A stretch of DNA of 64,000 bases from Parvibaculum sp. (GCA_017642695.1 JAEPQD010000001.1:796665-860664); one strand, 5' to 3'; shown: positions 30,417-40,353, counted from the first letter of the stretch. Notes: generated by a model not told the origin, from the sequence alone. Numbers and translations are program-made.

Positions 30417-31667
30417 ATGAAGGGTGGCTGGCGAATGGTTTCGAAGGGAATGAGGACTGGTATCTGGCTTGGTGCGGCAGTCGCGGTTCTCGCGGCGGGT
30501 GGACCCGCTCTGGCGGCGGAAGATCTTGGCGAGGCGCTGACAGGCGGCAAGCCGATCATCGATCTCCGTATTCGCTACGAGCATGTCGAGCAGGACAACG
30601 TGGCGAACAACGCCAACGCCTATACGGGCCGCGCGCGCCTCGGCTACGAGACGGGCTCCTTCTACGGTTTCACGGCGCTGACGGATTTCGATCTCGTCGG
30701 CCATGTCGGCCCGGAAGACTACAACGACACCATCAATGGACGCGCGAGTTATCCGGTCGTCGCCGATCCGGACACGGCGGAACTGAACCGCCTGCAGATC
30801 GCCTATGACGGCCTGCCCGATACGGTCGTGACGCTCGGCCGCCAGCGCATCATCCTTGGCAATGCGCGCTTCGTCGGCAATGTCGGCTGGCGGCAGAACG
30901 AACAGACTTTCGATGCGCTGCGCGTCGTCAATTCGAGCATCGAAGGTCTGACGCTCGGCTACACCTATCTCAACCGCGTGAACCGCGTCTTCGGCGAAGA
31001 CAGCCCCGCAGGACGTTTTCGCGGCGACTCTCATCTCATCAATGCCGACTACACGGGCTTCGGCGGCGTGACGTTTGGCGGCTATGCCTACCTCCTCGAC
31101 TTGAACGAGGCACCGCAATTCTCGACCGAGACCTATGGCGCGCGTCTCTCCGTGCCGTTCGAACTCGCCGAAGAAACGAAGCTCACGCTGACCGGCGAAT
31201 ACGCGAACCAGACCGACTACGAAGGCAACCCGGCCTCCATCGACCTCGACTACATGCTCGCCGAAGCGGCCTTCTCTTATGACGCCTTCGGGCTGACCGC
31301 GGGCTACGAAGTGCTCGAAGGTGACGGAGCCGTAGGCTTCTCGACGCCGCTCGCGACGCTCCACGCCTTCAACGGCTGGGCGGACGTGTTCCTGACGACG
31401 CCGGCCGCAGGCCTCGAAGACCTCTATCTCGGCGCGAGCTACGCGCTGAAAAACATCCCCGCCATCGAAAAGCTCGTGCTCGGCGTGACCTGGCACGACT
31501 TTTCGGCCGAGCGGGGCGGCGCCGATTTCGGCGACGAACTCGACATGGTCGCCAACTTCGTTCTGACGAAGAACCTCTCGCTCAACCTGAAGTTTGCGAG
31601 CTTCGACGGCGATAGCGGTCTTGCGAGCCGCGACAAGACCTGGCTTTCGCTGACCTACGCCTATTGA
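30417..31667 (+). CDS. Outer-membrane beta-barrel porin (alginate-export-like), first gene of the nitrate operon
   Basis: This protein of about 416 residues begins with a basic stretch and hydrophobic core ending in ALA-AE near residue 36, a Sec signal peptide. The rest is alternating aromatic/polar beta strands (RIRYEHVEQ, GRARLGYETG, LTLTGEYANQ) ending in WLSLTYAY, with a terminal aromatic as in outer-membrane proteins. It resembles the alginate_exp porin family. I chose ATG at 30417, with AGGA 7 nt upstream; ATGs at 30435 and 30450 are alternatives. It sits between the ANTAR leader and nrtA, so a role as a nitrate/nitrite entry channel is inferred. Confidence 0.8.
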   Translation: MKGGWRMVSKGMRTGIWLGAAVAVLAAGGPALAAEDLGEALTGGKPIIDLRIRYEHVEQDNVANNANAYTGRARLGYETGSFYGFTALTDFDLVGHVGPEDYNDTINGRASYPVVADPDTAELNRLQIAYDGLPDTVVTLGRQRIILGNARFVGNVGWRQNEQTFDALRVVNSSIEGLTLGYTYLNRVNRVFGEDSPAGRFRGDSHLINADYTGFGGVTFGGYAYLLDLNEAPQFSTETYGARLSVPFELAEETKLTLTGEYANQTDYEGNPASIDLDYMLAEAAFSYDAFGLTAGYEVLEGDGAVGFSTPLATLHAFNGWADVFLTTPAAGLEDLYLGASYALKNIPAIEKLVLGVTWHDFSAERGGADFGDELDMVANFVLTKNLSLNLKFASFDGDSGLASRDKTWLSLTYAY

Positions 31668-31692
31668 CCCGCGTTCCTGCAAGGAGTCCGAC

Positions 31693-33099
31693 ATGAAGGA
31701 CAAGGAAATGAAGAGCATCGACCGTCGCAGCGTACTGAAGACCGGCGGAAAGCTGATCGGCGCGGCGGCGCTCCTGAACGCCGCGGGCGCGGTGGTGCCC
31801 GGCGGGGCCTGGGCGGCTGGAAGCGAGGGGATTGAGAAGACCGATCTCACCCTCGGCATCATTCCGCTCACCGACTGCGCGCCGCTCGTGATCGCGCATG
31901 AGAAGGGATACTTCTCGAAACACGGCATCAACAGCCAGATTTCGAAGGAAGCCTCCTGGGCGAATATCCGCGACAAGGTGTCGATCGGTGCGCTCGACGC
32001 GGCGCATATGCTCGCCGGCATGCCGATCGCCGCCTCGCTCGGCGTCGGCGCGATCAGGAAGCCGACCATCACCTCCTATTCGATGGACCTGAACGGTAAC
32101 GGCATCACGGTTTCGAACGAACTCTACGACCGGATGGTGGAAGCAGACCCTGAGGCGATGGCCGAGCGGCCCGTTTCCGCCCGCGCGCTGAAGAAGGTGA
32201 TTGACGCGGACAAGGCGGACGGCAAGGACCCCATGACATTTGCCATGGTGTTCCCCGTCTCGACGCATAACTACGAGATCCGCTACTGGATGGCGGATGC
32301 AGGCATCGACCCCGACAAGGACGTGCGCCTTATCGTGATCCCGCCGCCCCAGATGGTGGCGAACCTGCGCGCCAGGAACATTGTCGGCTATTGCGTCGGC
32401 GAGCCCTGGAACGAACGCGCGGTGATCGCTGGAATGGGCAAGACGCTCGTCACCAATTACGAGATCTGGAACAACAATCCGGAGAAGGTGGTCGGCGTCA
32501 ATCTCGACTGGGCGGAGAAGAACCCGAATACCCACATGGCGATGATCCGTGCACTGGTGGAAGCCGCGCAATGGATGGACAAGCCGGAGAACCGGCTTGA
32601 AATCGTCGAGATCATCTCGCGGAAATCCTACGTGAACGCGCCGGTCGACGTCGTGAAGATGTCGATGACGGGCACCTTCCGCTATGCGATGGACGAGGAG
32701 CCGCGGCCGCTGCCGGACTTCAATGTCTTCTACCGCTACGCCGCGACCTTCCCCTGGCAAAGTCATGCCATGTGGTTCATCTCGCAGATGATCCGCTGGG
32801 GCCAGATCGAAAAGCCGATCGATATTGCGAAGACCGCGGGCGAGATCTATCGCCCCGACATCTATCGCGAGGCGGTGAAAGGCCTCGGCATTCCCGTGCC
32901 CACCATCGACACGAAGACCGAAGGCACGCATGCGGAACCCTGGACGCTCGAAGAAGCGACGAAGCCGATCGCGATGGGCAGCGACCTCTTCTTCAACGGG
33001 GACGTTTTCGATCCTTCGAAAATCCTTTCCTACATCGACGGCTTCGAGGTCAAGAACATGGCATTCGCCATGGACGAACTCTCGAAACTGAACTCGTGA
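31693..33099 (+). CDS. nrtA: Nitrate ABC transporter, substrate-binding protein (NrtA/CmpA family)
   Basis: This 468-residue periplasmic binding protein begins with a twin-arginine-like signal (DRRSVLKTGG at residues 10-19, then a hydrophobic Ala/Gly stretch ending AWAAG near 43). The mature part (LGIIPLTDCAPLVIAHEKGYF) is the NrtA/CmpA fold for nitrate, nitrite or bicarbonate. Its export signal distinguishes it from the cytoplasmic sensor NasS of the same fold. SD AAGGAG precedes the ATG. It is followed 10 bp later by the permease. Confidence 0.92.
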   Translation: MKDKEMKSIDRRSVLKTGGKLIGAAALLNAAGAVVPGGAWAAGSEGIEKTDLTLGIIPLTDCAPLVIAHEKGYFSKHGINSQISKEASWANIRDKVSIGALDAAHMLAGMPIAASLGVGAIRKPTITSYSMDLNGNGITVSNELYDRMVEADPEAMAERPVSARALKKVIDADKADGKDPMTFAMVFPVSTHNYEIRYWMADAGIDPDKDVRLIVIPPPQMVANLRARNIVGYCVGEPWNERAVIAGMGKTLVTNYEIWNNNPEKVVGVNLDWAEKNPNTHMAMIRALVEAAQWMDKPENRLEIVEIISRKSYVNAPVDVVKMSMTGTFRYAMDEEPRPLPDFNVFYRYAATFPWQSHAMWFISQMIRWGQIEKPIDIAKTAGEIYRPDIYREAVKGLGIPVPTIDTKTEGTHAEPWTLEEATKPIAMGSDLFFNGDVFDPSKILSYIDGFEVKNMAFAMDELSKLNS

Positions 33100-33109
33100 G
33101 GAGGCGGAA

Positions 33110-34012
33110 ATGAAATCTGCAGCACTCACCATCGTCGAGCCGGAGGACGAGCCCGGCACGGATGCGCCCGGCCCGGCGCCCGTGCCGTCGTCCCGGCCGC
33201 AGGCGCCCGAGGCGGCGCGCGAGCGCACGCCCTTCGAATCGCTGATGCGGGCGATCCTTCTCCCGGCGATCACTTTCGCGATTGTGCTTCTTGGCTGGAC
33301 CGTCATGCAGGCAACGCTTGTGCCGTCCTTCCCGGATGTGCCGGCAGTGTGGAACAAGGCGGTCGAGATTTTCTCAGACCCCTTCTATGTCTACGGGCCG
33401 AACGACATGGGCATCGCCTGGCAGGTGATGTACTCGCTGGGCCGTGTACTGGCGGGCTTCCTGCTCGCCGTCGCCGTCGGCATTCCGGCCGGCTTTCTGA
33501 TCGGCGCCAACAAGACCTTCGAGCAGGCATGGCTGCCGCTCATAGCGATCCTGCGGCCGGTGAGTCCGCTCGCCTGGCTGCCCATCGGCCTCCTGATCTT
33601 CCGGGCGGTCGACCCGTCCGCGATCTTCGTCATCTTCATCACCAGCATATGGCCGATGATCCTGAACACGGCGGCCGGCGTGAAGGCCATTCCGCAGGAT
33701 TATCTGAATGTCGCGCGCGTCCTCAATTTCAACCGGCGCGAGATGGTGACGAAAATCTACGTGCCTGCGACGCTCCCTTACATGCTGACCGGCATGCAGC
33801 TCTCGCTGAGCACGGCGTGGATGGTGATCGTTGCCGCGGAGATGCTGACCGGCGGTATCGGCATCGGCTTCTACATCTGGGACGAATGGAACAACCTCTC
33901 CGTCCCCTCGATCATCGTCGCCATCGTCATCATCGGTTGCGTGGGAATCCTGCTCGAGGCGGGCATGAACCAGGTCCGGCGCCGCTACGACTATTCGGCG
34001 AAGAAGGAGTGA
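33110..34012 (+). CDS. nrtB: Nitrate ABC transporter, permease
   Basis: This 300-residue BPD_transp_1 permease has a Pro/Ala/Glu-rich N-terminal extension of about 45 residues and about six hydrophobic segments (e.g. FAIVLLGWTVMQATL, AGFLLAVAVGIPAGFLIGA, FVIFITSIWPMILNTAAGV, SIIVAIVIIGCVGILLEAG). The cytoplasmic coupling loop NVARVLNFNRREMVTKIYVPATLPYM is read around residues 198-223. It forms the channel of the nitrate importer. It lies between nrtA and the ATPase gene with gaps of 10 and 4 bp. Confidence 0.92.
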   Translation: MKSAALTIVEPEDEPGTDAPGPAPVPSSRPQAPEAARERTPFESLMRAILLPAITFAIVLLGWTVMQATLVPSFPDVPAVWNKAVEIFSDPFYVYGPNDMGIAWQVMYSLGRVLAGFLLAVAVGIPAGFLIGANKTFEQAWLPLIAILRPVSPLAWLPIGLLIFRAVDPSAIFVIFITSIWPMILNTAAGVKAIPQDYLNVARVLNFNRREMVTKIYVPATLPYMLTGMQLSLSTAWMVIVAAEMLTGGIGIGFYIWDEWNNLSVPSIIVAIVIIGCVGILLEAGMNQVRRRYDYSAKKE

Positions 34013-34016
34013 GGTC

Positions 34017-34817
34017 ATGACGAAACAACCTTCTATTCTCCAGATCAGCAAGCTCGGAAAGACCTTCGACACCCGCTCCGGGAGCTTCGAGGCCCTGCGC
34101 GACGTCGATCTGGCGATCGGCGACGGCGAATTCGTTTCCATCATCGGCCACTCCGGCTGCGGCAAGTCCACGCTGCTCAACCTCGTGGCAGGTCTCGAGA
34201 CGCCGACGCTTGGCGGCGTTTTTCTGGAGGGACAACTGGTCGACGGGCCGGGACCGGAGCGCGCGGTGGTCTTCCAGAACCATTCGCTGCTTCCCTGGCT
34301 CACCGTCTACGGAAATGTGCGCCTCGCGGTCGACAAGGTGTTCGGCGGCACCAGGTCTTCCGCCGAGCGCGACGCATGGACCCGCGAGATGCTCGAACTC
34401 GTCAACATGTCCGCCGCGGCCGAGAAACGGCCTGCCGAAATTTCGGGCGGCATGAAGCAACGCGTCGGCATCGCCCGTGCGCTCGCGATGGAGCCCAAAG
34501 TGCTGCTTCTCGACGAACCTTTCGGCGCGCTCGACGCGCTGACGCGGGCACAACTCCAGGACAGCGTGATGGATATCCATGCGCGGCTCGGCAACACCGT
34601 CGTCATGATCACGCATGACGTGGACGAGGCGGTCCTTCTCTCTGATCGCATCGTGATGATGGGGAACGGTCCGGCGGCGACGATCGGCGAGATCCACGAC
34701 GTTTCGCTTCCGCGGCCCCGGCGGCGGCTGGAACTCGGCGAGAACGCCGATTATCTCGCCGCCCGGTCGGCCGTGATGCGCTTCCTCACCCGAAACCGGA
34801 CGGACAAGGCGGCCTGA
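34017..34817 (+). CDS. Nitrate ABC transporter, ATP-binding protein (NrtD-like)
   Basis: This 266-residue ABC ATPase has Walker A GHSGCGKST at residues 44-52, a Q-loop in VVFQNHSLLPWL, signature ISGGMKQRVG near 142, Walker B VLLLDEPFGALD near 162 and the switch His in MITHDVDEA. It is a single ATPase without the NrtA-like C-terminal fusion of cyanobacterial NrtC, so it probably homodimerises under NrtB. It ends 2 bp before nirB. Confidence 0.92.
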   Translation: MTKQPSILQISKLGKTFDTRSGSFEALRDVDLAIGDGEFVSIIGHSGCGKSTLLNLVAGLETPTLGGVFLEGQLVDGPGPERAVVFQNHSLLPWLTVYGNVRLAVDKVFGGTRSSAERDAWTREMLELVNMSAAAEKRPAEISGGMKQRVGIARALAMEPKVLLLDEPFGALDALTRAQLQDSVMDIHARLGNTVVMITHDVDEAVLLSDRIVMMGNGPAATIGEIHDVSLPRPRRRLELGENADYLAARSAVMRFLTRNRTDKAA

Positions 34818-34819
34818 CA

Positions 34820-37276
34820 ATGACGGAGAAACGGAAGCTTGTGGTGATCGGAAACGGCATGGCCGGCTGCCGCGCGGTGGAAGAGCTTCTCACGCGTGCA
34901 CCGGACCACTACGAGATCACGATCTTCGGCGCGGAGCCGGAGGTGAACTACAATCGCATCATGCTCTCGCCCGTTCTCGCGGGAGAGACGAGCTTCGACG
35001 AGATCGTCATCAACGGTGCGGACTGGTACGCGGAGAACTGTATCGAGCTCCGGAGCGGCGAGGAGGTGATCGCCATCGACGCTGCCGCGCGCATGGTGGC
35101 GACCGACAAGGGAGACCGCTGCACCTATGACCGGCTCCTGATCGCGACGGGATCGCTCCCTTTCATTCTGCCCGTGCCGGGCGCTGCGCTCGACGGCGTC
35201 ATCGCCTTCCGTGACATTCAGGATGTGCGCCGCATGACCGCGACGGCTGAAGGCGGCGGCCGCGCGGTCGTCATCGGCGGCGGGTTGCTCGGCCTCGAAG
35301 CGGCGAACGGGCTCCGGACGCTCGGCATGGAGGTCACCGTCATCCATCTCATGGACACGCTGATGGAGCGCCAGCTCGACGAGGCGGCGGGCTTTCTCCT
35401 GCGGCGCGAACTGGAGGGCCGCGGCATCGAGGTGCTGACCGGCGCGACGACGGAGGAGATCGTCGGCGACGAGGCCGTGACCGGTGTGAAGCTGAAGGAC
35501 GGACGCACGATACCGGCCGATCTCGTTGTGATGGCGGCGGGCATCCGTCCCAATATCGCACTTGCCCGCGATGCCGGCCTCGACTGCAACCGCGGTATCG
35601 TCGTGGATGATTTCATGCAGACCTCCGATCCCGCGATCCTCGCGGTCGGCGAATGCGTCGAGCATCGCGGTCAGGTCTATGGTCTTGTTGCGCCGATCTG
35701 GGAGATGTGTCGCGCCGTCGGCGACACGCTGGCGGACGTGGAGAGCGCGGGTTACCGCGGCTCGGTCGTCAGCACCAAGCTCAAGGTGACGGGCGTTGAC
35801 GTTTTCTCCGCCGGCGACTTCGCCGCGGGCGACGGGCGCGAGGACATCGTCTACCGAGATGCCGCGCGCGGCATCTATAAGCGCATCGTCATCTCTGAAG
35901 ATCGCGTGATCGGCGCGGTTCTCTACGGCGATACGGAAGACGGCAACTGGTATTTCGGCCTTCTGAAGGAGGGCGAGAACATCGCGGCGAACCGCGAGAC
36001 GCTGGTCTTCGGACCGGCCTTCGCGGGAGGCGCCCCGCAGGACCCTAATGCCGCCGTTGCCGCACTGCCCGACACGAGCGAGATCTGTGGCTGCAACGGC
36101 GTCTGCAAGGGCACGATCGTCACCGCGATCGCGGAGAAGGGGCTGACGACGCTCGCCGATGTGAGGGCCCACACCAAGGCGTCTGCCTCCTGCGGTTCCT
36201 GTACCGGTCTTGTCGAGAAGCTGATGGCGCTTACGCTCGGCGAGGGCTACAGCCCCGCCGCTGTCGAGCCGATGTGCGGCTGCACGGAACTCGGGCATGA
36301 CGAGGTCCGCCGCCTCATCCGGGCAAAGGAGCTCAAGAGCATTCCTGCCGTCATGCAGGAACTCGAATGGAAGACCTCCTGCGGCTGCGCGAAATGCCGC
36401 CCGGCGCTCAACTACTATCTCGTCTGCGACTGGCCCGATGAATATGCGGACGACTACCAGTCGCGCTTCGTCAATGAGCGCGTCCACGCCAACATCCAGA
36501 AGGACGGTACCTATTCGGTCGTACCGCGGATGTGGGGCGGGGTCACGAGCTCGAAGGAACTGCGCACCATCGCCGACGTGGTGGACAAGTTCGGCATTCC
36601 CACGGTGAAGGTCACGGGCGGGCAACGCATCGACATGCTCGGGATCCACAAGGAAGACTTGCCCGCCGTCTGGGCCGAACTCGGCAAGGCGGGTTTCGTC
36701 TCGGGTCACGCCTATGCGAAGGGCCTGCGCACGGTGAAGACCTGCGTTGGCACGGACTGGTGCCGCTTCGGCACGCAGGATTCGACCGGACTCGGCATCC
36801 GAATCGAGAAATTCATGTGGGGCTCCTGGACGCCCGCCAAGGTGAAGATGGCGGTCTCCGGCTGCCCGCGCAACTGCGCCGAGGCGACCTGCAAGGATGT
36901 CGGCGTTATCTGTGTCGACTCCGGTTTCGAGATTCACTTCGCCGGTGCGGCGGGCCTCGACATCAAGGGCACGGAAAATCTCGGCATCGTGGCAACGGAG
37001 GACGAGGCGCTGGAACACATCGTCGCGCTCGTCCAGATGTATCGCGAGCAGGCGCGCTATCTCGAACGTATCTACAAATGGGCGAGGCGCATCGGCTACG
37101 ATGAGGTCCGCAGCCAGATCCTCGACGACGCGGAAAGGCGCAAGGCCTATTTCGACCGCTTCGTCTTCTCGCAGAAATTCGCGCAGGTGGACCCCTGGTC
37201 GGAGCGCGTATCGGGCAAGGACAAGCACGAGTTCAGGCCCATGGCGGAAATCGGCTTCCCTCAGGCGGCGGAGTAG
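34820..37276 (+). CDS. nirB: Assimilatory nitrite reductase [NAD(P)H], large subunit
   Basis: This 818-residue enzyme reduces nitrite to ammonium. An FAD/NAD(P) pyridine-nucleotide reductase domain (residues 1-390; VVIGNGMAGCRA, then VVIGGGLLGLEAANGL) is followed by BFD-like [2Fe-2S] segments rich in Cys (about 415-545; CGCNGVCKG and CGSCTG, then MCGCTEL and CGCAKC). The nitrite/sulfite reductase domain binds sirohaem and [4Fe-4S] through CVGTDWC near 642-648 and SGCPRNC near 679-685. It lies 2 bp after the ABC ATPase gene and 4 bp before nirD. Confidence 0.95.
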   Translation: MTEKRKLVVIGNGMAGCRAVEELLTRAPDHYEITIFGAEPEVNYNRIMLSPVLAGETSFDEIVINGADWYAENCIELRSGEEVIAIDAAARMVATDKGDRCTYDRLLIATGSLPFILPVPGAALDGVIAFRDIQDVRRMTATAEGGGRAVVIGGGLLGLEAANGLRTLGMEVTVIHLMDTLMERQLDEAAGFLLRRELEGRGIEVLTGATTEEIVGDEAVTGVKLKDGRTIPADLVVMAAGIRPNIALARDAGLDCNRGIVVDDFMQTSDPAILAVGECVEHRGQVYGLVAPIWEMCRAVGDTLADVESAGYRGSVVSTKLKVTGVDVFSAGDFAAGDGREDIVYRDAARGIYKRIVISEDRVIGAVLYGDTEDGNWYFGLLKEGENIAANRETLVFGPAFAGGAPQDPNAAVAALPDTSEICGCNGVCKGTIVTAIAEKGLTTLADVRAHTKASASCGSCTGLVEKLMALTLGEGYSPAAVEPMCGCTELGHDEVRRLIRAKELKSIPAVMQELEWKTSCGCAKCRPALNYYLVCDWPDEYADDYQSRFVNERVHANIQKDGTYSVVPRMWGGVTSSKELRTIADVVDKFGIPTVKVTGGQRIDMLGIHKEDLPAVWAELGKAGFVSGHAYAKGLRTVKTCVGTDWCRFGTQDSTGLGIRIEKFMWGSWTPAKVKMAVSGCPRNCAEATCKDVGVICVDSGFEIHFAGAAGLDIKGTENLGIVATEDEALEHIVALVQMYREQARYLERIYKWARRIGYDEVRSQILDDAERRKAYFDRFVFSQKFAQVDPWSERVSGKDKHEFRPMAEIGFPQAAE

Positions 37277-37280
37277 GGCG

Positions 37281-37613
37281 ATGACGAGCTGGGTCAAGAT
37301 CGGAAAACTGTCGGATATTCCGAAGCGCGGCGCGCGTTGCGTGACGACGCCGATGGGACGCATCGCGGTGTTTCGCACGTCGGCAGATGAGGTCTTCGCC
37401 ATCGAGGACCGCTGCCCGCACAAGGGTGGGCCGTTGAGCCAGGGAATCGTTCACGGATCCGCCGTCACCTGCCCGCTGCACAACTGGGTGCTGTCGCTCG
37501 AAACCGGCCGGGCGCTCGGCGCGGATGAGGGGGAGGTGCGGCGCTTCGATATCAAGCAGGAGGGAGAGACGCTCCTCCTGGACGTGGCGGTCATGGCCGT
37601 CGCCGCGGATTAG
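37281..37613 (+). CDS. nirD: Nitrite reductase [NAD(P)H], small subunit (Rieske-type)
   Basis: This 110-residue Rieske ferredoxin-fold partner of NirB has CPHKGG and CPLHNW as the Cys-X-His and Cys-X2-His ligands of a [2Fe-2S] cluster, so unlike Cys-less NirD variants it probably carries a cluster. I chose ATG at 37281, 4 bp after nirB; the longer in-frame opening runs inside nirB. nasA begins 18 bp downstream. Confidence 0.93.
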   Translation: MTSWVKIGKLSDIPKRGARCVTTPMGRIAVFRTSADEVFAIEDRCPHKGGPLSQGIVHGSAVTCPLHNWVLSLETGRALGADEGEVRRFDIKQEGETLLLDVAVMAVAAD

Positions 37614-37631
37614 GCCTCCCTTGCCCGGCGA

Positions 37632-40307
37632 ATGATCATGACGCAACGCGCCACAGTGAAGACGACTTGCCCCTATTGCGGTGTCGGCTGCGGCGTTGCG
37701 GCTCCTGCCGCGGCGCCGCGCAACGCGCGTGTTTCGGGTGATGTGTCTCACCCGGTGAATGCCGGCCGCCTCTGCTCCAAGGGATCGATGCTCGGCGAGA
37801 CGACCGGTCTCGAAAACCGCCTGCTGCATCCGATGAAGGGGACGAGGCGGATCGGCTGGAACGAGGCGCTGGACGAGGTCGCGGCGAAGTTTTCCTCCAT
37901 CGTCGCCGCGCATGGGCCCGACGCAGTTGCCTTCTATGTCTCGGGCCAGTTGCTGACGGAAGATTATTATGTCGCCAACAAGCTGATGAAAGGCTTCATC
38001 GGCAGCGGCAACATCGACACGAATTCCCGGCTCTGCATGTCGTCGGCGGTTGCGGCTCACAAGCGCGCCTTCGGCGAGGATCTCGTGCCCGGCAGCTATG
38101 AGGATTTCGAGGAAGCCGATCTCGTCATTCTCGTCGGCTCCAATACGGCCTGGTGCCACCCGATCCTCTATCAGCGCCTGCTCGCCGCGCGCGCGAAACG
38201 CGGCACGCGGATCGTCGTCATCGATCCCCGGCGAACCGCGACCTGCGACGAGGCCGACCTTCATCTGCCGATTGCACCGGGACGGGATCTGAGGCTCTTC
38301 ACGGCGCTCCTGTGCGAGCTTGCTGCCCGCGGTGCGGCGGATGAAGGCTTCGTCGCGCGCAGTACGGAAGGCCTGGAGGAGGTGATCGCCGCTGCGAAAC
38401 GCGAGCATCGATCGCTGGAGGAGACGGCCGAAGCCTGCGGCCTCGATCCCTCGGCGCTCGAAACCTTCTTCCGGTGGGTCGCGGAAACGGAGCGCACGGT
38501 CACCGCCTTCTCGCAGGGCATCAACCAGTCGCAGCGTGGCGTCGACCAGGTAAACGCCATTATCAACTGCCATCTCCTCACCGGCCGGATCGGCAAGCCA
38601 GGCGCGGGGCCTTTCTCTCTTACGGGCCAGCCGAACGCGATGGGTGGCCGGGAAGTGGGCGGCCTCGCGAACCAGCTCGCGGCGCATCTCGAATTCGACG
38701 CGGCAGGGCGCGCCAGGCTCGCGCGCTTCTGGCAAACGGACACGCTCGCCGCGGCACCGGGTCTCAAGGCTGTCGACCTCTTCGATGCGGTTGCCGCCGG
38801 GCGCATCAAGGCGCTCTGGATCATGGCGACCAATCCAGTGGTGAGCCTCCCCAATGCGGACGTCGTTCGCCGCGCGCTGAAGACCTGCGAGTTCGTGGTT
38901 CTCTCCGACTGTGTCGCCAATACGGACACAGCGGCCTGCGCCGACATGCTGCTGCCCGCTGCTGCCTGGGGCGAGAAGGATGGCACGGTAACGAATTCAG
39001 AGCGGCGTATCTCGCGCCAGCGCGCCTTCATGGCGCCGCCCGGCGAAGCGCGGCCCGACTGGTGGATCGTGAGCGAGGTGGCGCGGCGCATGGGCTTTGC
39101 CGATGCCTTTCCCTACGAGGGCCCGGCGGACATCTTCCGCGAACATGCGGCGCTGTCGGGTTTCGAGAACGGGGGAACGAGGTTCTTCGACGTTTCGGGT
39201 CTCTCGGCGGTGAGCGATGCGGTCTATGCCGCGCTCGAACCCGTTCAGTGGCCTGTGCGCGGAACGGACGGCACGCCGAGGCTCTTCGCGGACGGCGTCT
39301 TCGCGACGCCTTCCGGCCGCGCTCGCTTTGTTGCACCCGCGTCCGCGGTCGAGCGGCCGGCGAAGGAAAGCGCTTTCCCGCTGACGCTCAACAGCGGCCG
39401 CCTGCGCGACCAGTGGCATACCATGACGCGCACGGGCCTCTCGCCGGTGCTCGGCGCGAACGCGCCCGAACCCGTCGCGGAAATCCACGAAGAGGATGCC
39501 CGCGCCGCAGGGATCGCCGATGGCGGGCTGATGCGCGTCTCGACGGAATACGGCTCCGGCATCTTCCGCGCCTCGGTGACGGCGGCGCAGCGCCGGGGGT
39601 CGGTCTTCGTGCCGATCCATTGGTCGGACGCAAACAGCGCGATGAGCGGCGCGGGCCGCATGGTTCATCCCGAGGTCGACCCGATTTCCGGGCAGCCAGC
39701 CTTCAAGCACACGCCGGCCCGCGCTGAAGGCGTTGCGCCGCTCTGGCGCGCCTTCTTTCTCTCGCGGCGCGAGATTGCCGCTCCCGGTTGCGGCTACTGG
39801 GCGCGCCGCCGCGTCGAAGGCGGCTGGCTCTGCGAGATGGCGGGATTGTCGGAAGGGGAAGCGCCTCCCGAACTCGGTTTGCTTGCGGGCGAGGGCGGCG
39901 GGACGTTCGAGGACGGCTTCGAGGAAATGGAAATGCGCGACGGCCATGCCGGTGCGCTGCGTCAGGCACGCCTCAGGAACGGCCGCCTGACCGATTGTCT
40001 GATCCTCACGCACGGCGGAAGACTGCCGCCGCGAGACTGGCTTTCCGCTCTCCTCGTCGCGGACGAGATCGACGCGGGGACGCGGCGGGTCTTCCTTTCC
40101 GGGCGCGCAGCCGAGGGCGAGACGGAGGGCCGCCTCATCTGCGCCTGCATGGGTGTGCGCTCCGATGCCATTCTCGCCGTGATCGCGGAGGGTGCCTGCG
40201 ATGTCGCGGCCGTCGGTGCGCGCACGGGAGCGGGCACGAATTGCGGATCCTGCCGCTCGGAAATCCGTAGCCTGATCGAACGCGCGGAAACGGAGGAAGC
40301 GGCATGA
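37632..40307 (+). CDS. nasA: Assimilatory nitrate reductase catalytic subunit
   Basis: This 891-residue molybdo-bis-MGD enzyme reduces nitrate to nitrite in the cytoplasm. The N-terminal [4Fe-4S] ligands are Cys13, Cys16, Cys20 and Cys48, and the Mo-ligand Cys lies near residue 135 (NSRLCMSS). FSQGINQSQRGVDQVNAI and GKPGAGPFSLTGQPNAMGGREVGG are NasA/NapA-type signatures. The molydopterin-dinucleotide-binding domain follows around 580-690. The C terminus (about 830-880; CACMGV and GTNCGSC) is a BFD [2Fe-2S] domain typical of long NasA. No Tat signal is present. It is the last gene of the nitrate operon. Confidence 0.95.
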   Translation: MIMTQRATVKTTCPYCGVGCGVAAPAAAPRNARVSGDVSHPVNAGRLCSKGSMLGETTGLENRLLHPMKGTRRIGWNEALDEVAAKFSSIVAAHGPDAVAFYVSGQLLTEDYYVANKLMKGFIGSGNIDTNSRLCMSSAVAAHKRAFGEDLVPGSYEDFEEADLVILVGSNTAWCHPILYQRLLAARAKRGTRIVVIDPRRTATCDEADLHLPIAPGRDLRLFTALLCELAARGAADEGFVARSTEGLEEVIAAAKREHRSLEETAEACGLDPSALETFFRWVAETERTVTAFSQGINQSQRGVDQVNAIINCHLLTGRIGKPGAGPFSLTGQPNAMGGREVGGLANQLAAHLEFDAAGRARLARFWQTDTLAAAPGLKAVDLFDAVAAGRIKALWIMATNPVVSLPNADVVRRALKTCEFVVLSDCVANTDTAACADMLLPAAAWGEKDGTVTNSERRISRQRAFMAPPGEARPDWWIVSEVARRMGFADAFPYEGPADIFREHAALSGFENGGTRFFDVSGLSAVSDAVYAALEPVQWPVRGTDGTPRLFADGVFATPSGRARFVAPASAVERPAKESAFPLTLNSGRLRDQWHTMTRTGLSPVLGANAPEPVAEIHEEDARAAGIADGGLMRVSTEYGSGIFRASVTAAQRRGSVFVPIHWSDANSAMSGAGRMVHPEVDPISGQPAFKHTPARAEGVAPLWRAFFLSRREIAAPGCGYWARRRVEGGWLCEMAGLSEGEAPPELGLLAGEGGGTFEDGFEEMEMRDGHAGALRQARLRNGRLTDCLILTHGGRLPPRDWLSALLVADEIDAGTRRVFLSGRAAEGETEGRLICACMGVRSDAILAVIAEGACDVAAVGARTGAGTNCGSCRSEIRSLIERAETEEAA

Positions 40308-40353
40308 TCGTGGTTGCGAGGGTCCGTCGTGCGGATCCGGGTCCCGCAGCGGC

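Noticed and set aside
31693..33099. NrtA-fold gene considered as the missing nasS
   Set aside because: It carries an RR-type export signal and lies between the porin and the permease, so it is the transporter binding protein.
34751..37423. 890-residue open frame on the - strand opposite nirB
   Set aside because: It is the antisense shadow of a gene with intact FAD, Fe-S and sirohaem motifs. The frame shows no domain of its own.
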